The notes under the pieces: generated by a model
The model's input: the letters and a program-made list of their open reading frames with translations, nothing else
Database searches by the model: none
What the model was told of the DNA's origin: nothing
NCBI RefSeq assembly: GCF_001499735.1
Contig: NZ_LN848257.1
Coordinates: 58,533 to 101,143, forward strand
Direction: 5' to 3'
DNA: 42,611 nucleotides
Origin: Thiocapsa sp. KS1
GTDB lineage: Bacteria > Pseudomonadota > Gammaproteobacteria > Chromatiales > Chromatiaceae
Shown: positions 1-9,439 of the stretch, one piece after another
Layout of the letters: the number at the start of each line of letters is the position of its first letter
How positions within the stretch are numbered: the stretch's first letter is position 1
Program-made: the position numbers and the translations under genes

Positions 1-1
1 G

Positions 2-739
2 CGTCTGCTCGGGGCGCGCGTAGTCTCGGTGACCTCCGGCTCGCGCACGCTCAAGGATGCGCTGAACGAGGCGATGCGCGACTGGGTGACCAACATCGAC
101 AACACCTTCTATATCATCGGCACGGTCGCCGGTCCGCATCCCTATCCGGCAATGGTTCGGGATTTTCAGGCGGTCATCGGTCGCGAGGCCCGCGCGCAGA
201 TGCTCGCGCGCAGCGGGCGTTTGCCCGATGCCCTGGTCGCCTGCGTGGGCGGCGGCTCCAACGCCATCGGGCTCTTCTATCCCTTCATCGGGGACGAGGG
301 CGTGGCCATCTACGGCGTGGAAGCCGCGGGCGACGGTCTACAGACCGGTCGCCATGCCGCGCCGCTCTGTGCGGGCCGGCCGGGCGTCCTGCACGGCAAC
401 CGCACCTATCTGATGGAAGATAACCACGGTCAGATCGTCGAGACCCACTCCATCTCGGCGGGGCTCGACTATCCGGGTGTCGGCCCCGAGCACGCCTGGC
501 TCAAGGACAGCGGACGCGCCCGCTACGACTCGGTCACCGACGACGAGGCCCTGCGCGCCTTCCATCACCTGACCCGAACCGAGGGCATCATCCCCGCGCT
601 CGAGTCCAGTCACGCCTTGGCCTACGTGCACAAGCTTGCCCCGACGATGCGCCGGGATCAGACGATCATCGTCAATCTCTCCGGACGCGGGGACAAGGAC
701 ATGCACACGGTCGCCAATCACGACGGGTTGGTCTTATGA
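2..739 (+). CDS. trpB: Tryptophan synthase beta chain (5' partial)
   Basis: C-terminal 245 or so residues of the PLP-dependent beta subunit that condenses indole with serine to give tryptophan. The frame is open from base 2 (reading [20 protein letters not shown]), so the gene enters from outside the window; the GTG at 29 is internal. The PLP-phosphate loop GGGSNAIG is visible, followed by the conserved [16 protein letters not shown] segment and the C-terminal NLSGRGDKD motif. The PLP-binding lysine lies upstream of the window. The stop overlaps the trpA start (ATGA, 4 bp), which is the usual translational coupling of the alpha2-beta2 enzyme subunits. Confidence 0.97.
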   Translation, partial: RLLGARVVSVTSGSRTLKDALNEAMRDWVTNIDNTFYIIGTVAGPHPYPAMVRDFQAVIGREARAQMLARSGRLPDALVACVGGGSNAIGLFYPFIGDEGVAIYGVEAAGDGLQTGRHAAPLCAGRPGVLHGNRTYLMEDNHGQIVETHSISAGLDYPGVGPEHAWLKDSGRARYDSVTDDEALRAFHHLTRTEGIIPALESSHALAYVHKLAPTMRRDQTIIVNLSGRGDKDMHTVANHDGLVL

Positions 740-1557
740 GTCGAATCGCCGCACGTTTCGAGCAGCTTCGCGACCGGGGTCGCACCGCGCTCATCCCCTT
801 CGTCACCGCCGGTGATCCGTCGCCCGCCGTGACCGTTCCGCTGATGCACGCGATGGTCGCCGCGGGCGTGGATCTTATCGAGCTGGGCGTACCCTTCTCC
901 GATCCGATCGCCGACGGTCCGGTCATCCAGCGGGCGACCGAGCGCGCCCTGGCACAAGGCGTCTCGCTCGACGACGTGCTCGGCATGGTCCGGCAGTTCC
1001 GCGAGCGCGACACCGAGACGCCCGTCATTCTCATGGGGTATCTCAACCCGATCGAGGTGATGGGTTACGAGACCTTCGCGGTTGCGGCGCACGGGGCCGG
1101 ACTGGACGGCGCCCTGATCGTCGACGTGCCGCCCGAGGAGGGGCACGCGCTGGTCGCGATGCTCAAGGCGCAGGGGCTGGATCTGGTCTATCTCCTGGCG
1201 CCGACCTCGACCGAGGCCCGCATCGCGCGGATCGGCGAGGTCGCGAGCGGGTTCGTCTACTACGTCTCGGTCAAGGGCGTGACCGGGGCCGGCAACCTGG
1301 ATACCGCCGCGGTCGCCGAGAAGGTCGGTCTGATCAAGTCGCTGATCCGACTCCCGGTCGGGGTCGGATTCGGCATCAACAATCCGGAAACGGCGGCCTC
1401 GGTCGCCCGGGTCGCCGACGCGGTCATCGTCGGCAGCGCGATCGTCAGCCGGATCGAGGCGCTCGCGGCGACCCCGGAGCGGATCCCGGAGGCCGTTGCG
1501 GAATTCCTCACCGGTCTACGCCAGGCCATCGACGAGGTGGATGCCCATGTCGCCTAA
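736..1557 (+). CDS. trpA: Tryptophan synthase alpha chain
   Basis: 273 residues, close to the usual 268. TIM-barrel subunit that cleaves indole-3-glycerol phosphate to indole and glyceraldehyde 3-phosphate, passing indole to TrpB. The catalytic pair is visible: Glu49 in [11 protein letters not shown] and Asp60 in PIADGP. The phosphate-binding GFGINNPE and the late VGSAIV segments are present. The start is fixed by the ATGA overlap with trpB. Its last codons contain a GAGGTGG that could serve as ribosome-binding site for an upstream start of accD. Confidence 0.97.
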   Translation: MSRIAARFEQLRDRGRTALIPFVTAGDPSPAVTVPLMHAMVAAGVDLIELGVPFSDPIADGPVIQRATERALAQGVSLDDVLGMVRQFRERDTETPVILMGYLNPIEVMGYETFAVAAHGAGLDGALIVDVPPEEGHALVAMLKAQGLDLVYLLAPTSTEARIARIGEVASGFVYYVSVKGVTGAGNLDTAAVAEKVGLIKSLIRLPVGVGFGINNPETAASVARVADAVIVGSAIVSRIEALAATPERIPEAVAEFLTGLRQAIDEVDAHVA

Positions 1558-1738
1558 GCCCCCCAGCCGGGTTCGCCACGCGCTGACGCGTTTGGATAAA
1601 CCGGCCGCACCCGCTGCAAGCCCACCCGGGAAATCCGCGTCCGGCCAAACAACGCAGGGCCAATCCGCACTGCGCCGAACCGCCGAAGAGCTTAAGGGCG
1701 ATCGCGCGGCCACCATCAAGCAGGCGATGGACAAGAGT

Positions 1739-2620
1739 ATGAGCTGGTTCGAGAAACTGATCCCGAGCCGCATCCGTACCGATGCCAGCACCAAGCGGGC
1801 GGTGCCCGAGGGCGTCTGGGCGAAATGTCCGGGTTGTCAGGCGATCCTCTACCGCGCCGAGCTGGAGCGCAACCTGGAGGTCTGCCCCAAGTGCAGTCAC
1901 CACAACCGCCTGAGCGGGCGCCGCCGGCTCGAGACCTTTCTCGATCCGGAGGGCCGCGATGAGATCGGGGCCGAGCTCGAGTCTCTGGACCCGCTCAGGT
2001 TCAAGGATCTGAAGAAATACAAAGACCGTCTCGTTCAGGCCCAGAAGCAGTCCTCCGAGAAGGAGGCCATGATCGTGATGCGCGGCCGGCTGAAGGGGCA
2101 GCCGATCGTCGCCTCGGCCTTCGAGTTCGGTTTCATGGGCGGATCCATGGGCTCGGTGGTCGGTGAGCGATTCGTGCGGGGTGTCGAGGCGGCGCTGGAG
2201 CAACAGTCGCCCTACGTCTGTTTTTCGGCGAGCGGCGGTGCGCGCATGCAGGAGAGTCTCTTCTCGCTGATGCAGATGGCCAAGACCAGCGCGGCCTTGG
2301 GACGACTGCGCGAGCACTCCCTTCCCTTTGTCTCCGTGATGACGGATCCGACCATGGGGGGCGTGTCCGCCAGTCTCGCGATGCTCGGCGATCTCAACAT
2401 CGCCGAGCCCAACGCGCTGATCGGCTTCGCCGGTCCGCGCGTCATCGAGCAGACGGTTCACGAAAAGCTGCCCGAGGGTTTTCAGCGCAGCGAGTTCCTG
2501 ATGGACAAGGGCGCGCTCGATATGATCATCGATCGACGCGACCTGCGCGAGCGCATCGCCGATCTGCTGGCGATTTTGACGCATCGACCGCGGTATGTCC
2601 GCACTGTCGTGCCGGTCTGA
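1739..2620 (+). CDS. accD: Acetyl-CoA carboxylase carboxyltransferase subunit beta
   Basis: 293 residues from the ATG at 1739, which gives the family-typical beginning [15 protein letters not shown]. AccD with AccA moves the carboxyl group from carboxybiotin to acetyl-CoA, the first committed step of fatty-acid synthesis. A four-cysteine zinc ribbon is visible (C30, C33, C49, C52), then the crotonase-fold domain with [16 protein letters not shown] and the oxyanion segment SGGARMQE. The reading frame is open without a stop back to 1496, and an ATG at 1547 sits 6 nt after GAGGTGG, so a form with a 64-residue Pro/Ala/Ser-rich N-terminal extension is possible. Start is therefore less certain than identity. 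trpA-accD-folC is a common gammaproteobacterial order. Confidence 0.93.
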   Translation: MSWFEKLIPSRIRTDASTKRAVPEGVWAKCPGCQAILYRAELERNLEVCPKCSHHNRLSGRRRLETFLDPEGRDEIGAELESLDPLRFKDLKKYKDRLVQAQKQSSEKEAMIVMRGRLKGQPIVASAFEFGFMGGSMGSVVGERFVRGVEAALEQQSPYVCFSASGGARMQESLFSLMQMAKTSAALGRLREHSLPFVSVMTDPTMGGVSASLAMLGDLNIAEPNALIGFAGPRVIEQTVHEKLPEGFQRSEFLMDKGALDMIIDRRDLRERIADLLAILTHRPRYVRTVVPV

Positions 2621-2791
2621 ATCGCGTCTCGTGCGATTCGGACGCGTCGAGCTTGCGGTTGGGGTGGCGTATCTTTGCGGGGCTTGGAGCGGACACGATT
2701 CAGGATGTCGAATGCGTGTTATTGCGGAGGCGTGTCGGACCGTGCGAGGTGCAGGATGGCGGCCGGCGCGGTTGTGTGATCCGGCGTCGGT

Positions 2792-4090
2792 ATGGCAGAC
2801 ATGAGTCGTTTCAACGACCTCGACGCCTGGCTGGGCTGGCAGATGCAGCTGCATCCGAAGGCCATCGCGCTCGGGCTCGAGCGGGTGGGTGCCGTTTGGG
2901 CGCGGTTGGGTCCGGCGTCCTTGCCGTTTCCGTTGGTCACGGTGGGCGGGACCAACGGGAAAGGCTCATGCGTCGCGATGGCGGAGGCGATCTGTCGTGC
3001 CGCCGGGTACCGCACCGGGGTCTACAGCTCGCCGCATCTGCTGCGTTACAACGAGCGTGTGCGGCTCGACGGGGAGGATGTCTCCGACGCGCTCCTTTGC
3101 GAGGCGTTCGAGCGGATCGAGCGGGCGCGCGGGGAAACGGCGCTCACCTATTTCGAGTTCGGGACGCTTGCGGCGCTCGACATCTTCGTGCGCAGCGCCC
3201 TCGATGTGGTGATCCTCGAGGTCGGCCTGGGCGGTCGACTCGATGCGGTGAATCTGTGGGATGCGGATGTCTCGGTGGTCACCTCGATCGGGCTGGATCA
3301 CACCGCTTGGCTGGGCGACTCCTTGGATCAAATCGCTTACGAGAAGGCCGGGATCTTTCGTCCCGGACGCCCGGCCGTCATCGGTCAGCGCGACGCGCCG
3401 GCACGCTTGCGGACCGAGGCGCAGCTGCGCGGGAGTCTGCCCATGCAGCTCGGGCGGGAGATCGACTGGAGCCTCGGCGACGGCGGAGGCTGGATCTGGA
3501 GTGCGACCTCGGGCGAGCGTCTGGCCTTGCCCGAGCCGGCGATGCGCGGCCCGTTCCAGTACGACAACGCCGCGGCGGCGATCACGGCGCTTCGCAGTTT
3601 GAACACGCGCTTGCCGATCTCGGTCAACGCGATTCGGGCCGGACTGCAACGGGCGCGTCTGCCGGGCCGGTTCCAGGTCTTTCCCGGGACCTTGACCTGG
3701 ATCCTGGACGTCGCGCACAACGGCGAAGCGGCGCAGGCGTTGTCCGCGAACCTGCGTGCCTTCGCTTGTCGGGGTCGCATGCGCGCCGTCTTCGCGGTCC
3801 TCGACGACAAGTCGCCCGAGTCGATCGTGCGGCCGTTGGCTCCGTTCGTGGGCGACTGGTATCTGGCGCAGAGCAAGGACCCGCGTGCCATGGCTGTCGC
3901 GATGTTGAGCGATCGTTTGGCGGAGGTCTTGCCGGCGCCTCCGGCGGGGGTCTTTCGGGATCTCGATGCCGCGCTCGATGCCGCAGAGGCCGCATCCGAG
4001 CCCGGTGATGCACTCTTGGTCGTCGGATCCTTCACGACGGTCGGTGCGGCGCTGCGCCGTCTCGACGCCGGTCGGGCAAAGCAGGTTTGA
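2792..4090 (+). CDS. folC: Bifunctional folylpolyglutamate / dihydrofolate synthase
   Basis: 432 residues (E. coli FolC has 422). Mur-ligase-like cytosolic ATPase that adds glutamate to dihydropteroate and then to tetrahydrofolates. The P-loop VGGTNGKGS is at about residues 50-58, followed by YSSPHLLRYNERVRLDG (omega-loop region), the EVGLGGRLDAVN motif and TSIGLDHTAWLG, and in the C-terminal domain DVAHNGEAA. A second ATG nine bases downstream (2801) is an alternative start. It lies 171 bp after accD; that gap holds no recognisable gene. Confidence 0.95.
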   Translation: MADMSRFNDLDAWLGWQMQLHPKAIALGLERVGAVWARLGPASLPFPLVTVGGTNGKGSCVAMAEAICRAAGYRTGVYSSPHLLRYNERVRLDGEDVSDALLCEAFERIERARGETALTYFEFGTLAALDIFVRSALDVVILEVGLGGRLDAVNLWDADVSVVTSIGLDHTAWLGDSLDQIAYEKAGIFRPGRPAVIGQRDAPARLRTEAQLRGSLPMQLGREIDWSLGDGGGWIWSATSGERLALPEPAMRGPFQYDNAAAAITALRSLNTRLPISVNAIRAGLQRARLPGRFQVFPGTLTWILDVAHNGEAAQALSANLRAFACRGRMRAVFAVLDDKSPESIVRPLAPFVGDWYLAQSKDPRAMAVAMLSDRLAEVLPAPPAGVFRDLDAALDAAEAASEPGDALLVVGSFTTVGAALRRLDAGRAKQV

Positions 4091-4201
4091 GTGTCTAGGC
4101 GTTGCGCCGAATCGATTCCTCGACGGGCCAGCAGGGGCTGCTCTGGGCGGTCGATATGAGATTATCCAATTGAAATCAATAGCGATATTTCCGCTCTGCC
4201 G

Positions 4202-4230
4202 CTAGTGTAACGGCGACGGCGTGCTATACT
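4202..4230 (+). promoter_or_regulatory. Candidate sigma70 -10 element upstream of dedD
   Basis: A good extended -10 (TGCTATACT, hexamer 4225-4230) lies about 80 bp before the dedD start in an AT-richer patch of the 220-bp folC-dedD gap. The position where a -35 should be (CTAGTG) is poor, so this is only a suggestion that dedD-cvpA has its own promoter. Confidence 0.3.
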
Positions 4231-4311
4231 TCCGGCCTTTCGAGGCTGATTGTTCATAAGGGCTTGAAGGCGTCGGCACGTCGTGCGGCGCCGGCCTGCG
4301 GGTGGAGATTT

Positions 4312-4935
4312 ATGCAAGAAGGCGCAAAGAAACGGTTGGTGGGGGCGGTCGTGATCGTCTCGCTGGCGGTCATCTTCGTTCCGATGTTGTTCGAGGAGGA
4401 GCCCCCGACGGCCTTGCCGCCGTTGCCCGCGGTCATACCCGAGGAGCCGGTCGTCGATGACCGATTCAGATCCGAGTCCTTCCTGACGCCGTCGGAGTCG
4501 GGTGTGGGCGGGCTCGAAGAGGAGGCATTGGTCGATCCCGCCGCCTTGGCGCTTCCTGCCGGAGATGAGCCTGAGGCCGGTTCGGTGTACGAAAGGTCCG
4601 TCGATGAGCCGGTTGCCGATTCGGCGGAAACACCGGCGACCGCGCCGACCGCAGCGGCAGATCTTCCGGTCGCGCCGGCACCGATGGCGCGGGACGACGG
4701 CATGCCGTCCTACGTGACTCAGGTTGCGAGCCTGGGAACGTCTGCCGGTGCGCAGGACTTGGCCGACAAGCTGCGCGGCGAGGGCTACTCGGCCTTTGTC
4801 GAGTCCGCCGTGGTCGGAGGGAAGACCTATTATCGGGTGCGCGTCGGGCCCGAGGTGGACCGCTCGCGCGCGGAGAAGACGGCGGCTAAGCTGCGCCAGA
4901 AATACAAGGATCCCTTCGTTCAGCGCTATCCCTGA
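4312..4935 (+). CDS. dedD: SPOR-domain inner-membrane protein (DedD-like)
   Basis: 207 residues. A short basic N-terminus and one membrane segment (about residues 8-27, VGAVVIVSLAVIFVPML) anchor it in the inner membrane. An acidic, Pro/Ala-rich periplasmic linker follows, then a C-terminal SPOR domain from about residue 130 (YVTQVASLGTSAGAQDLADK ... YYRVRVGPEVDR) of the kind that binds denuded septal peptidoglycan at the division site. Position between folC and cvpA matches dedD in E. coli. The ATG at 4312 is chosen because GGTGGAG lies just upstream; an in-frame TTG at 4264 would add 16 residues that do not fit the family. Confidence 0.9.
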   Translation: MQEGAKKRLVGAVVIVSLAVIFVPMLFEEEPPTALPPLPAVIPEEPVVDDRFRSESFLTPSESGVGGLEEEALVDPAALALPAGDEPEAGSVYERSVDEPVADSAETPATAPTAAADLPVAPAPMARDDGMPSYVTQVASLGTSAGAQDLADKLRGEGYSAFVESAVVGGKTYYRVRVGPEVDRSRAEKTAAKLRQKYKDPFVQRYP

Positions 4936-4988
4936 GCAGGTGCCGGTCCGAGCTGCGTTTTCCTCTTGCACGGTGCGTCGGAGTGACG

Positions 4989-5480
4989 ATGAATTGGGTC
5001 GATTACGCCATCCTCGGGGTGATCCTGCTGTCCGCCTTGGTCGGCGTCGGGCGCGGCTTGATCCGCGAGGTGCTCTCCTTGGGGGTTTGGATCGCGGCGA
5101 TCCTGGTCGCCTGGCTGTTTCACCGCGAGGTGGCCGAGCTGCTGGTCCCTTATCTCTCGCAGCCGTCGGTGCGTCTCGCCGCAGCCTTCATCGGCCTGAT
5201 CCTGGGCACTCTGGTGCTCGGTGCCATCCTGGGCGCACTCCTGTCGGCCCTGATCGAAAGCACGGGCCTCAGCGCCGTCGACCGGGTGCTCGGTTTGGTC
5301 TTCGGTGCGGCACGCGGTGTGGTGATCGTTGCGATGGCGGTTTATCTGGCGGCTCTGACGCCGATGCCGGAGGATTCCTGGTGGCAGGAGTCGCGACTCA
5401 TCGGTCAGTTCCAAACGGTTGCGGGTTGGCTGATCGGTTTGGTGCCGGAAGAGGTTCAGGCGCGCGTCAAGAGTCTTTGA
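4989..5480 (+). CDS. cvpA: CvpA family inner-membrane protein
   Basis: 163 residues, start MNWVDYAILG as in E. coli CvpA (162 residues); the ATG at 4989 follows GGAG at 4979-4982, preferred over the GTG at 4983. Four hydrophobic segments are visible (about residues 5-22, 27-47, 62-86 and 101-120), with the conserved GRGLIREVLSL between the first two. Known phenotypes in enterobacteria are loss of colicin V production and sensitivity to bile/envelope stress; the molecular activity is not known. It precedes purF, the standard arrangement. Confidence 0.93.
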   Translation: MNWVDYAILGVILLSALVGVGRGLIREVLSLGVWIAAILVAWLFHREVAELLVPYLSQPSVRLAAAFIGLILGTLVLGAILGALLSALIESTGLSAVDRVLGLVFGAARGVVIVAMAVYLAALTPMPEDSWWQESRLIGQFQTVAGWLIGLVPEEVQARVKSL

Positions 5481-5521
5481 GAGTCAGCGTTGCTTGGGTT
5501 TTGCAGTCGGACGATTGTGTT

Positions 5522-5546
5522 CAGCCACCAGCCACCAGCCACCAGC
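5522..5546. repeat. Heptanucleotide tandem repeat (CAGCCAC)
   Basis: Three full units and a partial unit of the 7-mer CAGCCAC in the 240-bp gap between cvpA and purF. A related heptamer tract (unit GCCTCCA) occurs at 14869. A 7-bp unit in a non-coding region is the pattern of short tandemly repeated sequences; no function can be read from it. Confidence 0.75.
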
Positions 5547-5629
5547 GGGCCGCTTTTCTCCGCAGGTGATCTGTGTGAGACGCGATCGGCGCAGGCCGGG
5601 CGGCTGCACGCGGGATCGGACGTTCGATG

Positions 5630-5659
5630 TTGTCCGGAATCATCCTCGCGGGGTATAGT
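5630..5659 (+). promoter_or_regulatory. Candidate sigma70 promoter of purF
   Basis: TTGTCC (5630-5635) and TATAGT (5654-5659) with 18 bp between them, about 60 bp upstream of the purF start. Both hexamers match the sigma70 consensus at four or five of six positions. No PurR-type palindrome was recognised nearby. Confidence 0.4.
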
Positions 5660-5721
5660 CCGCGGTTCCCAATCAGCAGCATCCGTCTCGATCTCCGGGG
5701 CTGGACGCGGGCGAGGAAGTC

Positions 5722-7236
5722 ATGTGCGGCATCGTCGGCATCGTCGGTAAGAGTCCGGTCAACCAAGCGCTGTACGACACGCTGCTGGTGCTTCAACACC
5801 GGGGACAGGATGCCGCGGGCATCGTCACCTGTCAGGGCGATAAGCTTCATCTGCGCAAGGACAACGGCCTTGCGCGCGATGTCTTCCGAACGCGCCACAT
5901 GATCCAGTTGGGCGGAAACATGGGCGTCGGACATGTTCGCTATCCGACCGCCGGTGCGGCCAGCTCGGCCGAGGCGCAGCCCTTTTACGTCAACTCCCCC
6001 TACGGGATCGTGCTCGCCCACAACGGCAATCTCACCAATGCCGAGGACCTCAAGCGCGACCTCTTCGTCGAGGACCTGCGCCACCTCAATACCGAGTCCG
6101 ATTCGGAGATCCTGCTGAACGTCTTTGCCCATGAGCTGCAGCTCCAGGGCAAGCTGCGGATCGACGAGCAAGATGTCTTTCGCGCCGTTTCGGGCGTACA
6201 CCGACGTTGCCGAGGCGGTTACGCCGCGGTCGCGATGATCCCGGGTTTCGGCGTGTTCGGCTTCCGCGATCCGCACGGGATCAGGCCCTTGGTCTACGGA
6301 CGTCGCGAGACCGACCTGGGTACCGAGTACATGATCGCCTCGGAGAGCGTTGCACTCGATACCATCGGATTTTCACTCATCGCGGATGTCGCGCCGGGCG
6401 AAGGGGTGTGCATCACTGTCGATGGTCAGATCACCACGCACCAATGTGCCGCCCAGCCCATCCTGTCGCCCTGTATCTTCGAGTTCGTCTATTTCGCCCG
6501 CCCGGATTCCATCATCGACAACATCTCGGTGCATAAGGCGCGCTCGCGCATGGGCAAGAAGCTCGCGGCCAAGATCAAGCGCGAGTGGTCCAATCACGAC
6601 ATCGACGTCGTGATTCCCATCCCGGATACCAGCCGGACGGCCGCACTCCAACTGGCCAATCAGCTCGGCGTGCCTTACTCGGAAGGATTCATCAAGAACC
6701 GCTACATCGGGCGCACCTTCATCATGCCCGGGCAGCAGGTCCGCAAGAAGTCGGTGCGTCAGAAGCTCAACGCGATCGACCTGGAGTTCCGCAAAAAGAA
6801 CGTCCTGCTGGTCGACGACTCCATCGTGCGCGGCACCACCTCGCAGCAGATCATTCAAATGGCGCGCGATGCCGGTGCGCATCGGGTCTATTTCGCATCC
6901 GCGGCCCCGCCGGTACGCTTCCCCAACGTCTACGGGATCGACATGCCCGCGGCCAGCGAGCTCATCGCCCACGGCCGCACGGAAGAGGAGGTCGCTCGCG
7001 AGCTGGGTGCGGACCGACTCATCTTCCAGGAGCTCGGCGATCTGATCGATGCGGTCCAGAAGAAGGGCAAGAGCCACGTCGATCGCTTCGACACCTCGGT
7101 GTTCGACGGTCTCTATGTAACCGGCGACGTGACCACCGAATACCTCCAGGCGCTCGAGGCGAACCGCAACGATGTCGCCAAGACCGCCTATGGCTCCTTC
7201 AGCGAGAACGTCATTGACCTCTACAACTCCGCCTGA
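5722..7236 (+). CDS. purF: Amidophosphoribosyltransferase
   Basis: 504 residues (E. coli 505). Catalyses the first committed step of purine synthesis, making 5-phosphoribosylamine from PRPP and glutamine. The N-terminal-nucleophile glutaminase domain begins MCGIVGIVG, with Cys2 as nucleophile after Met removal, and contains the [14 protein letters not shown] and [12 protein letters not shown] motifs. The phosphoribosyltransferase domain carries the PRPP loop [15 protein letters not shown] at about residue 362. No [4Fe-4S] cysteine pattern of the Bacillus type is seen, so it resembles the E. coli class. It follows cvpA as in most gammaproteobacteria. Confidence 0.97.
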   Translation: MCGIVGIVGKSPVNQALYDTLLVLQHRGQDAAGIVTCQGDKLHLRKDNGLARDVFRTRHMIQLGGNMGVGHVRYPTAGAASSAEAQPFYVNSPYGIVLAHNGNLTNAEDLKRDLFVEDLRHLNTESDSEILLNVFAHELQLQGKLRIDEQDVFRAVSGVHRRCRGGYAAVAMIPGFGVFGFRDPHGIRPLVYGRRETDLGTEYMIASESVALDTIGFSLIADVAPGEGVCITVDGQITTHQCAAQPILSPCIFEFVYFARPDSIIDNISVHKARSRMGKKLAAKIKREWSNHDIDVVIPIPDTSRTAALQLANQLGVPYSEGFIKNRYIGRTFIMPGQQVRKKSVRQKLNAIDLEFRKKNVLLVDDSIVRGTTSQQIIQMARDAGAHRVYFASAAPPVRFPNVYGIDMPAASELIAHGRTEEEVARELGADRLIFQELGDLIDAVQKKGKSHVDRFDTSVFDGLYVTGDVTTEYLQALEANRNDVAKTAYGSFSENVIDLYNSA

Positions 7237-8467
7237 CGGGCCCTCGACCACGGACGCACCGGCCTCGGCGCTGCCGGTGTCCGCCGAATCCGGCTTCGCA
7301 ACCCGCGCCGTGCGTGTCGGCCACCACCGCACCCCGGAAGGCGAGCACGGCGAGCCGATCTTCACCACATCCAGCTTCGTCTTCGCCAGTGCCGCGGAGG
7401 CCGCCGCGCGCTTTTCGGGCGATCAGGCCGGCAACATCTATTCGCGCTTCACGAACCCGACGGTCGCTGCCTTCGAGGAGCGACTGGCCGCGCTCGAAGG
7501 CGGCGAGCGCTGTGTTGCCACCGCCTCCGGGATGTCCGCCATCCTGGCCGTCTGCATGGGGCTGCTGGAGGCCGGAGACCACATCGTCGCCTCGCGGAGT
7601 CTCTTCGGCAGCACGACGCTTCTCTTCAACAAATATCTCTCCCGATTCGGTATCGAGACCAGCTATGTGCCGCTCGGCGACTTGGACGCCTGGGACGCGG
7701 CGATTCGCCCGAAGACCCGACTTCTCTTCTGCGAGACGCCCTCCAATCCGTTGACCGAAATGGTGGATATCCGCCGGCTTGCCGAGGTCGCGCACCGCCG
7801 CGGTTGTCTGCTCGCGGTCGACAACTGTTTCTGCACGCCCGCCCTGCAACGCCCGCTCGAGCTCGGCGCGGATCTGGTGATCCACTCGGCCACCAAATAT
7901 CTGGACGGACAGGGACGGTGTGTCGGCGGCGCCGTCGTCGGCGATCGCAAGCTGGTCGGCGAGGCCGTCTTCGGGGTTCTGAGAACGGCCGGCCCGACCA
8001 TGAGCCCCTTCAATGCCTGGGTCTTCCTCAAGGGGCTCGAAACGCTGGAGCTGCGGATGCTCGCTCATGCGCGTTCCGCGGCAGCACTTGCCGAATGGCT
8101 CCTCGCGCAGCCCGGCATCGAGCGGGTCTATTATCCCGGCCTGCCGGATCACCCCCAGCATCATCTGGTCGGCTCCCAGCAGCGCACCGGCGGCGGCATC
8201 GTGGCCTTCGACGTACAAGACGGTCGCGCCGGTGCCTGGCAACTGATCGACTCGACCCGGCTGCTGTCCATCACGGCCAATCTCGGCGATGTGAAGACCA
8301 CCATCACCCATCCGGCGACCACCACGCATGGCCGGCTCTCGCCTGAAGAGCGCGCCGCCGTCGGGATCGGCGAAGGGTTGGTGCGGGTGGCCGTCGGGTT
8401 GGAAGAGATCGAGGATATTCAGGGCGATTTGGCGCTCGGATTGGCTCTCCGTTTAAACCGAGCTTGA
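7214..8467 (+). CDS. metZ: O-succinylhomoserine sulfhydrylase
   Basis: 417 residues from a TTG at 7214; the family member of Pseudomonas has 403. PLP enzyme of the Cys/Met gamma-family that makes homocysteine directly from O-succinylhomoserine and sulfide, a fitting route in a sulfide-rich cell. Visible motifs: [15 protein letters not shown] near the N-terminus, SRFTNPTV, the PLP-lysine motif [11 protein letters not shown] (Lys in SATKY), and [14 protein letters not shown] near the C-terminus. The homologous part starts at about [11 protein letters not shown]. No ATG lies close to it, so the start is uncertain: TTG 7214 overlaps purF by 23 bp, and an in-frame GTG lies near 7280. The purF-metZ adjacency is typical. 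Confidence 0.92.
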   Translation: MTSTTPPDGPSTTDAPASALPVSAESGFATRAVRVGHHRTPEGEHGEPIFTTSSFVFASAAEAAARFSGDQAGNIYSRFTNPTVAAFEERLAALEGGERCVATASGMSAILAVCMGLLEAGDHIVASRSLFGSTTLLFNKYLSRFGIETSYVPLGDLDAWDAAIRPKTRLLFCETPSNPLTEMVDIRRLAEVAHRRGCLLAVDNCFCTPALQRPLELGADLVIHSATKYLDGQGRCVGGAVVGDRKLVGEAVFGVLRTAGPTMSPFNAWVFLKGLETLELRMLAHARSAAALAEWLLAQPGIERVYYPGLPDHPQHHLVGSQQRTGGGIVAFDVQDGRAGAWQLIDSTRLLSITANLGDVKTTITHPATTTHGRLSPEERAAVGIGEGLVRVAVGLEEIEDIQGDLALGLALRLNRA

Positions 8468-8644
8468 GGTGATTTGCGCGAATCAGCATCAGGACTGGGT
8501 GTACCCGGGAGACCTGTAGGCTGTAGGTGCGAATCTATTCGCTTGAACGCCGGTTTCGCCCGCGCGGCATTCGGCGGCCACCACCGGGGCTGTGCGAATG
8601 AATTCGCACCTACAGGTTGGTCGCCGCTTTGCCGGAAATCACCT
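8466..8644. repeat. Palindromic interspersed repeat, GTAGGTGCGAAT family, copy 1
   Basis: Fills the gap between the convergent metZ and pilV genes. The outer ends are inverted copies of AGGTGATTT (8466-8474 and 8636-8644). Inside, CTGTAGGTGCGAAT (from 8521) and its complement ATTCGCACCTACAG (ending 8615) form a second inverted pair about 95 bp across. A second copy with the same core and the same right end lies at 24296-24380. It resembles REP-type elements; it could also act as a bidirectional transcription stop between convergent genes, although no T-tract is seen. Confidence 0.75.
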
Positions 8645-9437
8645 ATGTCTTGAAATACAAGGTGACTTTTGTTGTGTTGACGCCATCGTTCACGCTCATG
8701 ACGACGTTGAAGATCTTGTCGTTGCCGCTTGGCGTGCGAATGTCTTGGCTGACTGAGGAGGACGTGGTGTTGTAGCTCATCGAGCCGGTCGTGCTTGCTC
8801 CCGACGCGGTGATGGCGAGGTTTTTGGTCGAGAGTGTCGCATCGTCGGTCACGATAAAGCTTGGGCTGATCGTCGCATTCTTGGCGACCGCGCAGGGGCT
8901 CGCACTGCTCGTACACTGGCGATAAGGGATGTTCACACTGATGGTTGGCGGGAGACCGCCGCTGTTTGTTGGAGGGGGAGACGTGGGCTCCTTGCCGACC
9001 GCATCCAGCTCGACGAGCGTCGACGGGGCGATGTAGGTGGTCAGCGTAACGGTGGTAAATCCCGCATCTTTGGTGTCTTGGCCGGGCCGGGTCCAGTCGA
9101 TGGTCACCGAGACCTCCTTGTAGGGTGGGTCGGTCCTCTCGGTGACGGTCCAGGTTCGGGTGAAATCAGTCGTGTCCCCTGCAGCGGCCTCGATGAGATC
9201 CTCGTCGCTGTCGATGTCCGCATAGTCCCTCGCACGCAACTCCTCGAGCTTTTCCTGAGCCAGGTTGACCGCAGCGGTTTGGGCCTTGCTGTCGCCGGTC
9301 TTCAGCATGACGCGAGTTTGAATCTGCATCAGGCCGAATAGACCGAACGAGAGGATGACCAGCGCGATCAGCGCCTCGATGAGGGTGAAGCCGCGCTGGG
9401 GTGGACGTCGACGTTGAGCGGGTACCGGCTGGCGCAT
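8643..9437 (-). CDS. pilV: Minor type IV pilin, PilV type
   Basis: 264 residues. A class III signal peptide is clear: a 16-residue basic leader ending in Gly16, cleavage before Phe17, Glu at +5 (GFTLIEALIALVILSFGLFGLM) and the long hydrophobic helix. The ATG at 9437 lies 2 bp after the pilX stop; a longer frame from 9458 is less likely. The globular part contains NLAQEKLEELRARDYADIDS, typical of PilV, and a C-terminal 130-residue Ser/Thr-rich region with a Cys pair (CTSSASPC) unlike classic PilV; it may be a beta-sandwich. Likely part of the minor-pilin priming complex in the inner membrane. Last gene of the operon; no pilY1 follows. Confidence 0.85.
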   Translation of the reverse strand: MRQPVPAQRRRPPQRGFTLIEALIALVILSFGLFGLMQIQTRVMLKTGDSKAQTAAVNLAQEKLEELRARDYADIDSDEDLIEAAAGDTTDFTRTWTVTERTDPPYKEVSVTIDWTRPGQDTKDAGFTTVTLTTYIAPSTLVELDAVGKEPTSPPPTNSGGLPPTISVNIPYRQCTSSASPCAVAKNATISPSFIVTDDATLSTKNLAITASGASTTGSMSYNTTSSSVSQDIRTPSGNDKIFNVVMSVNDGVNTTKVTLYFKT

Positions 9438-9439
9438 GT

